64,000 nucleotides of DNA from NCBI GenBank assembly GCA_033856275.1, contig JAWVFJ010000051.1, positions 84,064 to 148,063 of the forward strand, in the 5' to 3' direction. Origin of the DNA: VRUE01 sp033856275 (GTDB taxonomy: Bacteria > Actinomycetota > Thermoleophilia > Solirubrobacterales > 70-9). The notes beneath the pieces were generated by a model. That model was given only the letters and a program-made list of their open reading frames with translations, was not told the DNA's origin and made no database searches. Positions within the stretch are counted from its first letter, which is position 1. Every line of letters starts with the position of its first letter. Below are positions 32,219 through 40,414 of this stretch, in pieces. Both the position numbers and the translations under genes were made by a program.

Positions 32219-32806
32219 TTAGCTAGCCGCGGAGACCGCCTCCTCGACCTTGTCGTCGCCCCAGAAGACCTTGCCGTCCATGACCAGCGAGGGGACGCCG
32301 CTGACGCCCAGCTCGGCGGCCCGATCGGTCGCCTCGCGCAGGGCGTTCTTGATGCCTTCGGTTTCGACCGCTTTCAGCAGCGCGTTCGGATGCAGCTCGC
32401 AGGCGGCGGCGGCGATCAGCACGTTGTCGGTCTCGCTGAGGTCGCGCCCGGCGGCAAAGGCCTGTCGGAAGGCGGCAAGGGCGAAGGACACGGTTCGCCC
32501 GGTTTGCTTGGCGAAGGTGGCGGCGCGCATCGCCATCAGCATGTTGCCTGGCCACGGCTCCGGCCAGGCCAGCGGCGGCAGTCCGTACTCGGCGGCGCGC
32601 TGCTCCACCTCGGCCATTCCCGCCCCTCGCTCTGAGCCGTTGCCCCAGGAGTCACGCCCGAAGCGCCGGAACAAGCCGCCGAGCAGGATCGGCTGCCACT
32701 CGGGCTGCTCCAGCTCCGCTTCGGTGAAGAGCGCGCTGACCCGCTCCGCGGTCAGGTACGCGTAGGGCGAGCCGAGGTCGAAGTAGAAGGTCGCGGGTGG
32801 GGCCAC
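32219..32806 (-). CDS. DsbA-family protein, 2-hydroxychromene-2-carboxylate isomerase-like
   Basis: 195 aa, thioredoxin fold with a helical insert. The N-terminal strand is followed by FDLGSPYAYL, in which Ser occupies the place of the CxxC of DsbA, as in HCCA isomerases and kappa-class glutathione transferases. The C-terminus has the cis-Pro segment GVSGVPSLVMDGKVFWGDD. Such enzymes isomerise aromatic degradation intermediates using glutathione or another thiol; the substrate here is unknown. Its stop is 10 nt before the E1 alpha start, so it may head the dehydrogenase operon. Confidence 0.85.
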   Translation of the reverse strand: MAPPATFYFDLGSPYAYLTAERVSALFTEAELEQPEWQPILLGGLFRRFGRDSWGNGSERGAGMAEVEQRAAEYGLPPLAWPEPWPGNMLMAMRAATFAKQTGRTVSFALAAFRQAFAAGRDLSETDNVLIAAAACELHPNALLKAVETEGIKNALREATDRAAELGVSGVPSLVMDGKVFWGDDKVEEAVSAAS

Positions 32807-32817
32807 GCGGACACTTT

Positions 32818-33138
32818 ATGCGCCGAGTGCGCTGGGATCTCATATACGTTCATAGCCAGGGGGAAGCGCGTGAGTATGGGCAGAGGAGGGGAGATCTCGA
32901 TCCCCGCACCGATCCGTATGCCGCCAATGCGCTCGCTGGTCTAGTCCCCGACATCGACCTTGAGGAAGTGCGTCGCGAAGAGCGGGAAGCCGAACTCGAA
33001 GCCGAAGAACGGAAGTTCAGCCTGCAACGCGCAGCGGCTCAAGCGTGGATGGCCCAGCCATCGACCGCCCGGGCAGCGTCGAGGATCGCCTCCGAGATCG
33101 TCGGGTGGGGATGGACGATCTGCGCCAGCTCCTGGTAG
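32818..33138 (+). CDS. Doubtful small protein convergent with the E3 gene
   Basis: A 106-codon frame starting MRRVRWDLIY contains a helix-like acidic stretch (DIDLEEVRREEREAELEAEE). The last 100 nt run antisense through the 3' end of the dihydrolipoyl dehydrogenase gene, and no clear ribosome site is visible. The 232-nt gap otherwise holds nothing recognised. Only the part before 33039 looks protein-like. Confidence 0.25.
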   Translation: MRRVRWDLIYVHSQGEAREYGQRRGDLDPRTDPYAANALAGLVPDIDLEEVRREEREAELEAEERKFSLQRAAAQAWMAQPSTARAASRIASEIVGWGWTICASSW

Positions 33139-34406
33139 CCGCCCTCGAGCGCCATCACGGCGACCAACTCGGCGATCATGTCGCAGGCGCGGTTGCCGAC
33201 GATGTGGGCGCCGAGCAGCTCGCCGTACTTGGAGTCGACGACGAGCTTGACCAGGCCGTCTTTGTCGTCGTAGACGGTGGCACCGCCGACGCCGCCGAGC
33301 TTCTGCTTGCCGACCTTGACGTCGTGGCCGCTCTCCTTGGCCGCTGCCTCGGTTAGGCCGACGCTGGCCACCTGCGGGTGGCAGAAAGTAGCCCCGGCGA
33401 CGAGGTTTTGGTCGACCGGGTGAGCCGGCTCTCCCGCCGCGTGCTCAACCGCGACGACGCCCTCCTCGGAGGCCTTGTGGGCGAGGGCCTTGGCGTTGAC
33501 CAGGTCCCCGATCGCGTAGACCTTTGGATTCGAGGTGCGCTGGTACTCGTCGACTTTCACCTTGCCGCTCTCGGCCAGCTCGACCCCGGCGCCCTCGAGC
33601 CCGAGCCCATCGACGTCGGGCGCCCGCCCCCCGGCGATGCAGAGGTAGTCGACCTCGATCGTCTCCTCACCGTAGCTGAGCTTGACCGACTTCTCGCTCG
33701 CCTCGACGTCGGTGACCGGAGTACCGGTTGAGATCGTGACGTTCTGCTTCTTGAAGGCGCGCTCGACCACCCTTGCCATGTCCTTGTCCTCGGCGGGGAG
33801 GATCTGCTCGAGCATCTCGATCAAGACCACCTCGGTGCCGAAGCGGCCGTAGGCGGAAGCGATCTCACAGCCGGAGGCGCCCGCGCCGGCAACGGCGATC
33901 TTCCGCGGCTGCTCGGGCAGCGACCAGGCGCCCCAGGTGTCGACAACGCGACCGCCGAACTCGACGCCGGGAATCGACAGGGCCACCGAGCCGGTCGCCA
34001 GCACCACGGTCCCCGCCTCGTAGACCTCGTCGCCCACCTTGACGTTGCCCTCGGGCGTCAGCGAGCCCTCGTCCTCGATCAGTGTGATCTTGTTCTTGTC
34101 CCAGAGCATCTTGACGCCGCCGGAGAGCGACTCGGAGACGGCGGCGCGGCGCTTGCCCAGCGCTTCCCAGTCGATCGAGACGTCCTTGGCGACGACGCCG
34201 AGCTCGGCACCCTCGCGTGCCTGCTCGTAGATCTCCGCCGTGCGCAGCACGGTCTTGGCCGGGATGCAGGCGTAGTTGAGGCAACGCCCGCCCGGCTTGT
34301 CGCGCTCGACGACCGCGATCTTCTTGCCCAGCTGGGCGGCACGGATCGCGGCCACGTAGCCGCCCGGGCCCCCGCCAATGACGATCACGTCGAAGGAATC
34401 TGTCAC
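33039..34406 (-). CDS. lpdA: Dihydrolipoyl dehydrogenase (E3)
   Basis: 455 aa from GTG 34406, placing the FAD motif DVIVIGGGPGGYVAAIRAAQ at the N-terminus; upstream codons lie in non-homologous sequence. The redox disulfide is CLNYACIPAKT (Cys-x4-Cys), the NAD motif is AVAGAGASGCEIASAYGRFG, and the interface His-Glu region is HPHPTISEAILDAARAVDGW. It reoxidises the dihydrolipoyl arm of E2 with NAD+. Separated from the E1/E2 operon by the DsbA-like gene but on the same strand. Confidence 0.97.
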   Translation of the reverse strand: MTDSFDVIVIGGGPGGYVAAIRAAQLGKKIAVVERDKPGGRCLNYACIPAKTVLRTAEIYEQAREGAELGVVAKDVSIDWEALGKRRAAVSESLSGGVKMLWDKNKITLIEDEGSLTPEGNVKVGDEVYEAGTVVLATGSVALSIPGVEFGGRVVDTWGAWSLPEQPRKIAVAGAGASGCEIASAYGRFGTEVVLIEMLEQILPAEDKDMARVVERAFKKQNVTISTGTPVTDVEASEKSVKLSYGEETIEVDYLCIAGGRAPDVDGLGLEGAGVELAESGKVKVDEYQRTSNPKVYAIGDLVNAKALAHKASEEGVVAVEHAAGEPAHPVDQNLVAGATFCHPQVASVGLTEAAAKESGHDVKVGKQKLGGVGGATVYDDKDGLVKLVVDSKYGELLGAHIVGNRACDMIAELVAVMALEGGYQELAQIVHPHPTISEAILDAARAVDGWAIHA

Positions 34407-34435
34407 TACGCCTGAGCCTATAGAACGGGCGGTGC

Positions 34436-34930
34436 TTACTCGCGCGTGGGCATCTGAATTCGCGCCATCGCCTTCACCATCAACCAGAAGAAGGTGCCGG
34501 CCACGGCGAGCAGCGCGAGGGTGGCTAGGACCTGCGCCACAGTCGCCGCCTGCAGGGCCAACCCGTAGACAGCGCTGAAGATGAGGAAGACGAGGACCAG
34601 TTGGAAGCCGAGTACGGCCCAGTAGCGGGAGCGCCACATGCCCCAGGACATCAGGCCCATCAGCAGCGCTGGGGCCAGCACCTGGACGAAGCGCGGTTTC
34701 TCGCCGTTTACCTCGGTGCCGGCGAGGTAGCCGACGACGATCGAGATGGCAATTAGGGCCGAAATCACCGCGCCGACCGTCACTACCAGTGGCCGCTCGC
34801 CCTCTGCCAGCGGATCGAGCGCTTCGCGCGCCTCCTGGTTTCGCTCCTCGGCTCGGGCGTAGCCCTGCTCCATGCGCTCGCGCGGCGCTGGGGCCCCGCG
34901 CTGCTTGCGCTTGCGCGGATGGTCAGCCAC
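34436..34930 (-). CDS. Small membrane protein of unknown function (four predicted segments)
   Basis: 164 aa. A basic, Arg/Lys-rich N-terminal ~45 residues (KRKQRGAPAPRERMEQGYAR) precede four hydrophobic segments (VVTVGAVISALIAISIVVGY, FVQVLAPALLMGLMSWGMW, YWAVLGFQLVLVFLIFSAVY, ATLALLAVAGTFFWLMVKAM). The segment spacing resembles other uncharacterised actinobacterial membrane proteins. The start overlaps thiE by 8 nt. No family name is known to me. Confidence 0.75.
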   Translation of the reverse strand: MADHPRKRKQRGAPAPRERMEQGYARAEERNQEAREALDPLAEGERPLVVTVGAVISALIAISIVVGYLAGTEVNGEKPRFVQVLAPALLMGLMSWGMWRSRYWAVLGFQLVLVFLIFSAVYGLALQAATVAQVLATLALLAVAGTFFWLMVKAMARIQMPTRE

Positions 34931-35633
34931 CCGGTGCGGCCTCCCCGAGCGGAGCGAAGGCGCCGCGTAGCTCTTCGGCGACTGCGGCGGGATCCTCCGC
35001 GTCGCGGATCGCCCTCACCACGCAGAGCCGCCTCGCGCCGGCCTCGACCACCTCCGCGGCGTTGGAAGTATCGATTCCGCCGATCGCAAAGAAAGGGCCG
35101 GAGACCCTCGCCGCGGCGAGGGCAATCAGCTCGAGACCGACCGCGGGACGCCCCTCCTTCGTCGGCGTCTCCCAGATCGGCCCGACGCTCACGTAGTCGA
35201 CAGGCAGCTCGGCGGATGCGGCGATTTGCTCTTCGGAATGGGTTGAAAGGCCGATGATCGCGTCGGGCCCAACCGCGGCACGGACGGCGGCCGCGTCCAT
35301 GTCGTCCTGGCCGACGTGCACCCCGTCGGCGTCGCAGGCTCGCGCCAGGTCGGGATCGTCATTGACGATGAAGAGGGCACTGTAGGTGTCGCAGAGGCGT
35401 CGGAAGGTCTGCGCCGAGCGCTCGATCTCGCGCCGCGGCAGCGACTTCTCGCGCAACTGAACGATGTCCACCCCTCCGCGCAGGGCCGCCTGCAGTACTG
35501 GCTCTGGGTCGGCGCCGCGCGGCCGCGCCTCGCAGCAGAAGTAGAGGCGCGCCGTACGTAGGCGCTCACGACGCAGCGGTCCCTCGCCCTCGGGCGGTGC
35601 CAGGCTCACCCCCCAAGTATCGCTCTGTAGCAT
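34923..35633 (-). CDS. thiE: Thiamine-phosphate synthase
   Basis: 236 aa from ATG 35633 (GTG 35609 would give 228 aa). It joins the thiazole and pyrimidine phosphates into thiamine phosphate. Conserved parts: VDIVQLREKSLPRREI, LFIVNDDPDLARACDADGVH then VGQDDMD, IIGLSTHSEEQIAAS, DYVSVGPIWETPTK and GPFFAIGGIDTSNAAEVV. It is divergent from the riboswitch-controlled thiO-thiS-thiG operon; the riboswitch is on the other strand and does not cover thiE. Confidence 0.95.
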   Translation of the reverse strand: MLQSDTWGVSLAPPEGEGPLRRERLRTARLYFCCEARPRGADPEPVLQAALRGGVDIVQLREKSLPRREIERSAQTFRRLCDTYSALFIVNDDPDLARACDADGVHVGQDDMDAAAVRAAVGPDAIIGLSTHSEEQIAASAELPVDYVSVGPIWETPTKEGRPAVGLELIALAAARVSGPFFAIGGIDTSNAAEVVEAGARRLCVVRAIRDAEDPAAVAEELRGAFAPLGEAAPGG

Positions 35634-35640
35634 CGGTGGC

Positions 35641-35722
35641 GTACGGGAGCCCACGAGGCTGAGAGGGTGGCAGCAAGGCCACCGACCGTCTGGACCTGAT
35701 CCGGGTAATGCCGGCGGAGGCA
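35641..35722 (+). promoter_or_regulatory. TPP riboswitch (THI element)
   Basis: The sequence contains the conserved aptamer blocks in order: cgggagccc, ggctgagagg, a short hairpin gtggc..gccac, then gacctgatccgggtaatgcc and ggcggagg at the 3' end. The last block doubles as the ribosome site of thiO (35713-35720), so thiamine diphosphate binding would hide it and block translation of thiO-thiS-thiG. No T-run terminator follows, supporting translational rather than transcriptional control. Confidence 0.93.
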
Positions 35723-35725
35723 AGC

Positions 35726-36874
35726 TTGAGCGACAGAGGCACTTATGACGTGGTGATCGTAGGAGGCGGGGTAATCGGCCTCTGCTGCGCCTGGCGACTT
35801 GCGCGCCGGGACGCTGGCGTCGTAGTTCTCGATCGGGCCGAGCCACCGGCCGGCGCGACCCGAGTGGCTGCCGGCATGCTGGCGCCAATCGGCGAGCTCG
35901 CCTTCGGCGAGCCTGAGCTGTTGCGGATGACGGTTGCGGCCGCGGAGCGCTACCCCGACTTTGTCGCCGAGCTCGAGGCGGCGAGCGAGGTCGGTACGGG
36001 CTATGCCCGCCGCGGCGCCCTCCACGTCGCCCTCGACCGCGATGAGGCAGCTGAGCTGCGCCGCGTCCACGACCTCCAGCGCTCGCTCGGTCTCGGCGCC
36101 GAGTGGCTGCCGCCGCGCCGGTGTCGCGAGCTGGAGCCCGGGCTCACCCCGTCCTTCAACGGCGGCGTCCACGCCCCGGACGAGGCGGCGATCGAGCCGC
36201 GCCGGATGACCGCCGCCCTGCTCGCCGCTCTGGCCGCCGAAGGCGTCGAGGTGCGCACCGATGCCGATGTCGTCGCGCCGCTGCTCGGCGGCGAGCGGAT
36301 CGAGGGCGTGCGCACCGGCTCGGGCGAGGAGCTTCGAGCCGGCTCGGTGGTACTCGCCAGCGGCGCTTGGTCCGGGGCGGAGGGGTGGCTGCCAGAGAGC
36401 GCCCGCCCGCCGGTGCGCCCCGTCAAAGGCCAGATCCTCGAGCTGCGCTCGCCGCAGGGAGAGGCCCCCTGCGAGCGGATCGTCGCCTCCGAGCGGGTCT
36501 ACCTCGTACCCCGGCCCGACGGGGGCCTGATCGTCGGCGCGACGACCGAGGAGCGTGGCTTCGACGCGACTGTCACGGCCGGCGGCGTTCATGAGCTGCT
36601 GCGCGAGGCATACAGACTGCTCCCCGACGTCGCCGAGATGGAGCTGGTCGAGTCAATGGCCGGCCTGCGTCCGGGCACGCCCGACAATTTGCCGCTGATC
36701 GGTCCCGGCGCGCTCGATGGCCTCGTCCTCGCCTGCGGCCACTACCGCAACGGCATCTTGCTGGCGCCGCTCACGGGCGAAGCGGTAACCGCCCTGCTCA
36801 CCGGAGAGGGACTGCCGGACACGGTGGCCGCGGCCGACCCGGAGCGGCTCGCCGGCGTGGGGGCGGCGCGATGA
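35726..36874 (+). CDS. thiO: Glycine oxidase for thiazole synthesis
   Basis: 382 aa from TTG 35726. The ATG at 35708 lies inside the riboswitch core, whereas TTG 35726 follows the ggcggagg ribosome site by 5 nt. FAD motif YDVVIVGGGVIGLCCAWRLA at the N-terminus, ATRVAAGMLAPIGE, GGVHAPDEAAIEPRRMTAAL and the C-terminal MAGLRPGTPDNLPLIGPGAL with GHYRNGILLAPLTG are typical of ThiO/DAO-type oxidases. It makes dehydroglycine for ThiG. It overlaps thiS by 4 nt. Confidence 0.94.
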   Translation: MSDRGTYDVVIVGGGVIGLCCAWRLARRDAGVVVLDRAEPPAGATRVAAGMLAPIGELAFGEPELLRMTVAAAERYPDFVAELEAASEVGTGYARRGALHVALDRDEAAELRRVHDLQRSLGLGAEWLPPRRCRELEPGLTPSFNGGVHAPDEAAIEPRRMTAALLAALAAEGVEVRTDADVVAPLLGGERIEGVRTGSGEELRAGSVVLASGAWSGAEGWLPESARPPVRPVKGQILELRSPQGEAPCERIVASERVYLVPRPDGGLIVGATTEERGFDATVTAGGVHELLREAYRLLPDVAEMELVESMAGLRPGTPDNLPLIGPGALDGLVLACGHYRNGILLAPLTGEAVTALLTGEGLPDTVAAADPERLAGVGAAR

Positions 36875-37125
36875 GGATCGAGCTGAACGGCAGTCCGCGT
36901 GAGCTGGCCGAGGGCGCCAGTCTCGCGGACGCCGTACGGGCGGCTGGCGCCGATGAGGCTCGCGGGGTTGCGGTCGCGCTCGACGCCGAGGTCTGCCCGC
37001 GCCGCGAGTGGGCACAGACGCAGCTGGCCGAGGGCAGCAGGGTCGAGGTGCTGGCGGCGATCCAGGGTGGCGCCGAAGACGTAACCCGCTTCGTCTCTGC
37101 TCCCTCGCGGAGAACCAGACGATGA
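36871..37125 (+). CDS. thiS: Thiamine biosynthesis sulfur carrier protein with a C-terminal tail
   Basis: 84 aa. Ubiquitin-like sulfur carrier: MRIELNGSPRELAEGASLAD and VAVALDAEVCPRREWAQTQL, ending in VEVLAAIQGG. In normal ThiS the Gly-Gly is the C-terminus, where sulfur is loaded as thiocarboxylate. Here the frame continues 17 residues (AEDVTRFVSAPSRRTRR) to a stop overlapping the thiG start (ATGA). Either a protease trims the tail or the sequence has an error; no stop exists just after GG in this frame. Confidence 0.88.
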   Translation: MRIELNGSPRELAEGASLADAVRAAGADEARGVAVALDAEVCPRREWAQTQLAEGSRVEVLAAIQGGAEDVTRFVSAPSRRTRR

Positions 37126-37910
37126 CGCTCGGTCGCTCTGCCTCGCAATGGGAGTTGGGCGGAAGAACCTGGACCTCTCGCCTGATCGCTGGCACCGGGG
37201 GCTTCCGCTCGCTCGAGCAGATGGAGCAGGCATTGCAGGCCGCGGGCGCCGAGATCGTCACCGTCGCCCTGCGCCGCATCGATCCCGACGCCAAGGGCTC
37301 GGTCCTCGACGTCCTCGACCGGCTCGGCCTCGTCGCGCTTCCCAACACAGCGGGCTGCTATACCGCTCGCGACGCTGTCAATACCGCCCGGCTTGCCCGC
37401 GAGGCCTTCGAAACCGACTGGATCAAGCTCGAGGTGATCGGCGACGACCGAACCCTCTTCCCCGACGCGGTGGAGTTGCTCGACGCGGCCGAGGCCTTGG
37501 TCGGCGAGGGCTTCACCGTTCTCCCCTACACCAACGACGACCCGATTCTGGCTCGTCGCCTCGAGGAAGCCGGCTGCGCGGCGGTGATGCCGCTCGGCTC
37601 ACCGATCGGCTCCGGAGCGGGTATCCGCAACCCCTACAACATCGCGATCATCGCCGATCGCGCCGCCGTGCCCGTTGTTCTTGACGCCGGCATCGGCACG
37701 GCCTCCGATGCTGCCCTTGCGATGGAGCTGGGCTGCGACGCGGTGATGGCCGCGAGCTCGATCTTTGGTGCCGCGGACCCCGCAGCGATGGCCAGCGCGC
37801 TGCGCCTCGGCGTCGAGGCCGGCTACGCCGCACGCCGAGCCGGCCGCATACCGCGCCGCACTCACGCCGAGGCCTCGACCCCTGAGCAGGGCCTGCCCGA
37901 ACTTTCCTGA
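37122..37910 (+). CDS. thiG: Thiazole synthase
   Basis: 262 aa from ATG 37122. TIM-barrel enzyme that builds the thiazole phosphate from deoxyxylulose phosphate, dehydroglycine and ThiS thiocarboxylate. Motifs: SRLIAGTGGFRSLEQMEQAL, VTVALRRID, LPNTAGCYTARDAVNTARLA, DWIKLEVIGDDRTLFPD with the Schiff-base Lys, and VMPLGSPIGSGAGIRNPYNI. Last gene of the riboswitch operon; thiC, thiD and thiF are not in the window. Confidence 0.96.
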   Translation: MTLGRSASQWELGGRTWTSRLIAGTGGFRSLEQMEQALQAAGAEIVTVALRRIDPDAKGSVLDVLDRLGLVALPNTAGCYTARDAVNTARLAREAFETDWIKLEVIGDDRTLFPDAVELLDAAEALVGEGFTVLPYTNDDPILARRLEEAGCAAVMPLGSPIGSGAGIRNPYNIAIIADRAAVPVVLDAGIGTASDAALAMELGCDAVMAASSIFGAADPAAMASALRLGVEAGYAARRAGRIPRRTHAEASTPEQGLPELS

Positions 37911-37954
37911 CCGCAACTCGGAGTCCTCGGCGCCCGACTACCATTGACCGCTGA

Positions 37955-38028
37955 GCCCCTGTAGCTCAGCTGGTTAGAGCGGCGGCCTTTTAAGCCGCGC
38001 GGCGCCGGTTCGAATCCGGTCGGGGGCA
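37955..38028 (+). tRNA. tRNA-Lys(TTT)
   Basis: 74 nt. Acceptor GCCCCTG/CGGGGGC, D stem GCTC/GAGC, anticodon stem GCGGC/GCCGC with loop CTTTTAA (anticodon TTT), T stem GCCGG/CCGGT with loop TTCGAAT, discriminator A. CCA is not encoded. Lies 44 nt after thiG. Confidence 0.96.
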
Positions 38029-38157
38029 CTGGGCCAGCGATACATAACCCTGGTTTCTCAACACGAGGGGCAGGGCTTTCCGGTCTGTGGGATCCCGGCT
38101 GGGTGGATCCGAGCGCCAGAAGCAGCTCCGTAGCTCCGCATAGAGCAAGCCGCCGCG

Positions 38158-39774
38158 CTAGTGCCGGAAGTGGCGATGCTTGGTGAAGACCATGGTGACG
38201 CCGGCGGCCTCGCAGGCCTCGATCACATCGGCGTCGCGCTTGGAGCCGCCGGGCTGGATCACCGCATTGGAGCCGGCCTGGATTGCCAGCTCGGGCCCGT
38301 CGGCGAAGGGGAAGAAGGCGTCGGAGGCGACGGTGGAGCCGGCGAGCAGGCCGCCGGCGTCCTCGCCGCGAGCATCGCGGCACTTCTCAACGGCCAGGCG
38401 GACCGAATCGACGCGGCTCATCTGGCCAGCTCCGATGCCGAGGGTCGCGCCGTCCTTGGCGATCACGATCGCGTTGGAGCGGACGTGCCGGACCACCGTC
38501 CAGGCGAAGCACATGTCGTCCCACTGGCTCTCGCTCGGTTGCGCCTTGGTCACCACCTCCATCAGCTCGCGGGGCTCCGGATCGCCGTCACGGTCCTGGA
38601 TCAGCAAGCCGCCGAGGACGCGTTTGACGTCTCGTTCTCCCGGGTCGCGCTGGCGGCGCTCCTCCTCGCAGAGGATCCGGATCGCCTCCTTCTGCTGCAG
38701 CACGGCAAGCGCGCCGTGCTCGTAGTCGGGGGCGATCAGCACCTCGACGAAGTTCTTGTGCAGCTCCTCGGCCAGTCCCTCTGAGACCGGCCGGTTGAAG
38801 GCGATCACCCCACCGAAGGCCGACATTGGGTCGCAGGCGAGGGCTTTCGCGTAAGCCTCGGCTGCGTCGGCGCCAATTGCCACGCCGCAAGGGTTGTTGT
38901 GCTTGACGATCGCGCAAGCCGGCTGCTCGAAGTCCTCGACCAGGCGCCGTGCGGAGTCGAGGTCGAGCACGTTGTTGAAGGAGAGGGCGCGGCCGTGCAG
39001 CTTGGAGACGCGTGAGAGCACATGACTGCGCACACCAGCTTCGGAGTAGAGCGCCGCCCGCTGGTGGGGGTTCTCGCCATAGGCGAGGTCAAGCACCTTC
39101 TCGTAGGCGACGGCGAGGTGCTCTGGGAAATCCTCGTACTCGGCCGAGAACCAGCGGCTGATCGCAGAGTCGTAGCGGGCGGTTTGGGCAAAGGCCTCGT
39201 TGGCGAGCCAGTGCCGGGTCGTGGCCGATACCTCGCCGCCCGACTCCTCCAGCTCGGCCAGCACCGCGTCGTAGGACTCGGGCTTGACCACCACCGCGAC
39301 CCCGGCGTGGTTCTTGGCGGCGGCGCGGATCATCGTCGGACCCCCGATGTCGATGTTCTCGACCACGACGCCGGGCTCCACGTCCTGCGAGGCGACAGTC
39401 TCCTCGAAGGGATAGAGGTTGACGCAGACTAGGTCGATCGGCTCGATCGCCTCGCGCTCCAGCGTCGCCATGTGCTCCGGGTCATCGCGCCGGGCAAGCA
39501 GGGCCGCATGCAGTCGCGGGTGCAGCGTCTTGACCCGGCCGCCGAGGATCTCTTCCTGGCCGGTGAATTCGGAGACGTCGATTACCTCGAGTCCCGCCTC
39601 GCGCAATACCGCGGCCGTGCCGCCGGTGGAGAGGATCTCGACGCCGAGGTCGGTGAGACCGTGGGCGAAGTCGGAGACGCCGGTCTTGTCGGAGACCGAA
39701 ACGAGCGCCCGGCGCACCCTGATCGCGCCGTCGTCGACGGCCTCAGATCGGGTATCTGCGGGAGCCTCACTCAT
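38158..39774 (-). CDS. purH: Bifunctional AICAR formyltransferase / IMP cyclohydrolase
   Basis: 538 aa, full length; carries out the last two steps of IMP synthesis. The N-terminal cyclohydrolase domain begins RRALVSVSDKTGVSDFAHGL, with TGGTAAVLREAGLEV and GGRVKTLHPRLHAALLAR. The C-terminal transformylase domain has KLHGRALSFNNVLDLDSA, IVKHNNPCGVAIG, SAFGGVIAFNRPVSEGLAEE and VIQPGGSKRDADVIEA near the end. It overlaps purN by 8 nt, the two forming an operon; there is a 129-nt gap to tRNA-Lys. Confidence 0.97.
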   Translation of the reverse strand: MSEAPADTRSEAVDDGAIRVRRALVSVSDKTGVSDFAHGLTDLGVEILSTGGTAAVLREAGLEVIDVSEFTGQEEILGGRVKTLHPRLHAALLARRDDPEHMATLEREAIEPIDLVCVNLYPFEETVASQDVEPGVVVENIDIGGPTMIRAAAKNHAGVAVVVKPESYDAVLAELEESGGEVSATTRHWLANEAFAQTARYDSAISRWFSAEYEDFPEHLAVAYEKVLDLAYGENPHQRAALYSEAGVRSHVLSRVSKLHGRALSFNNVLDLDSARRLVEDFEQPACAIVKHNNPCGVAIGADAAEAYAKALACDPMSAFGGVIAFNRPVSEGLAEELHKNFVEVLIAPDYEHGALAVLQQKEAIRILCEEERRQRDPGERDVKRVLGGLLIQDRDGDPEPRELMEVVTKAQPSESQWDDMCFAWTVVRHVRSNAIVIAKDGATLGIGAGQMSRVDSVRLAVEKCRDARGEDAGGLLAGSTVASDAFFPFADGPELAIQAGSNAVIQPGGSKRDADVIEACEAAGVTMVFTKHRHFRH

Positions 39775-40387
39775 CGATTACGACCGAGCGCGGGTCGTCG
39801 GCGTCGATCCTAACCCTGCCCGCCGCGATCATGCGGATCGCCTCCGGGTAGAGCTCGTGCTCGGTGGCGTGGATCGCCCACTCGAGTGCCTTGCGGTCGC
39901 GATCGGCAGGCACGCTTACCTCGCGCTGGACGATTGCCGGCCCAGTGTCGACCCCCTCGTCGACGAAGTGCACGGTGACGCCGGTGACCTCGACACCGGC
40001 ATCAAGCGCCTGGCCGAGCGCATCGAGGCCAGGGAAAGCAGGCAATAGCGCCGGATGCACGTTGACGATGCGGTGGCGAAAGCGGGCGACGAAACTCGCG
40101 CTGAGCAGCTGCATGTAGCCGGCGAGGACGATCAGGTCCGCACTCCGCTCCTCGATCCAGTCGCCCATCGCCCCGTCGCGCGCCTCGCGGCCGGGGAAAT
40201 CCTCACCAGGGAAGACGCTCGCGGCGATGCGAGCGGCACGAGCCCGTTCGAGCGCCGGCGCTTGCGGCTTGTCGGAGCAAACTCCGACGACTTCGATGCC
40301 TTCGCGCATGTGGACGCGATCGAGGATCGCCTGCAGGTTGGACCCAATTCCGGAGGCGAGAACGACCAGCTTGAACGAGTCGGCCAC
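39767..40387 (-). CDS. purN: Phosphoribosylglycinamide formyltransferase (10-formyl-THF dependent)
   Basis: 206 aa from GTG 40387. Opens with FKLVVLASGIGSNLQAILD; catalytic Asn-His-Asp region RHRIVNVHPALLPAFPGLDA and VTVHFVDEGVDTGPAIVQRE are complete. The usual Pro-Gly-Ser-Gly motif VLASGxGSN is present as SGIGSN. Third step of purine synthesis. It is divergent from the nitronate monooxygenase with 27 nt between starts. Confidence 0.96.
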   Translation of the reverse strand: MADSFKLVVLASGIGSNLQAILDRVHMREGIEVVGVCSDKPQAPALERARAARIAASVFPGEDFPGREARDGAMGDWIEERSADLIVLAGYMQLLSASFVARFRHRIVNVHPALLPAFPGLDALGQALDAGVEVTGVTVHFVDEGVDTGPAIVQREVSVPADRDRKALEWAIHATEHELYPEAIRMIAAGRVRIDADDPRSVVIDE

Positions 40388-40414
40388 GGCGGCATCTTCG
40401 CGTAGTCTCGCCGC

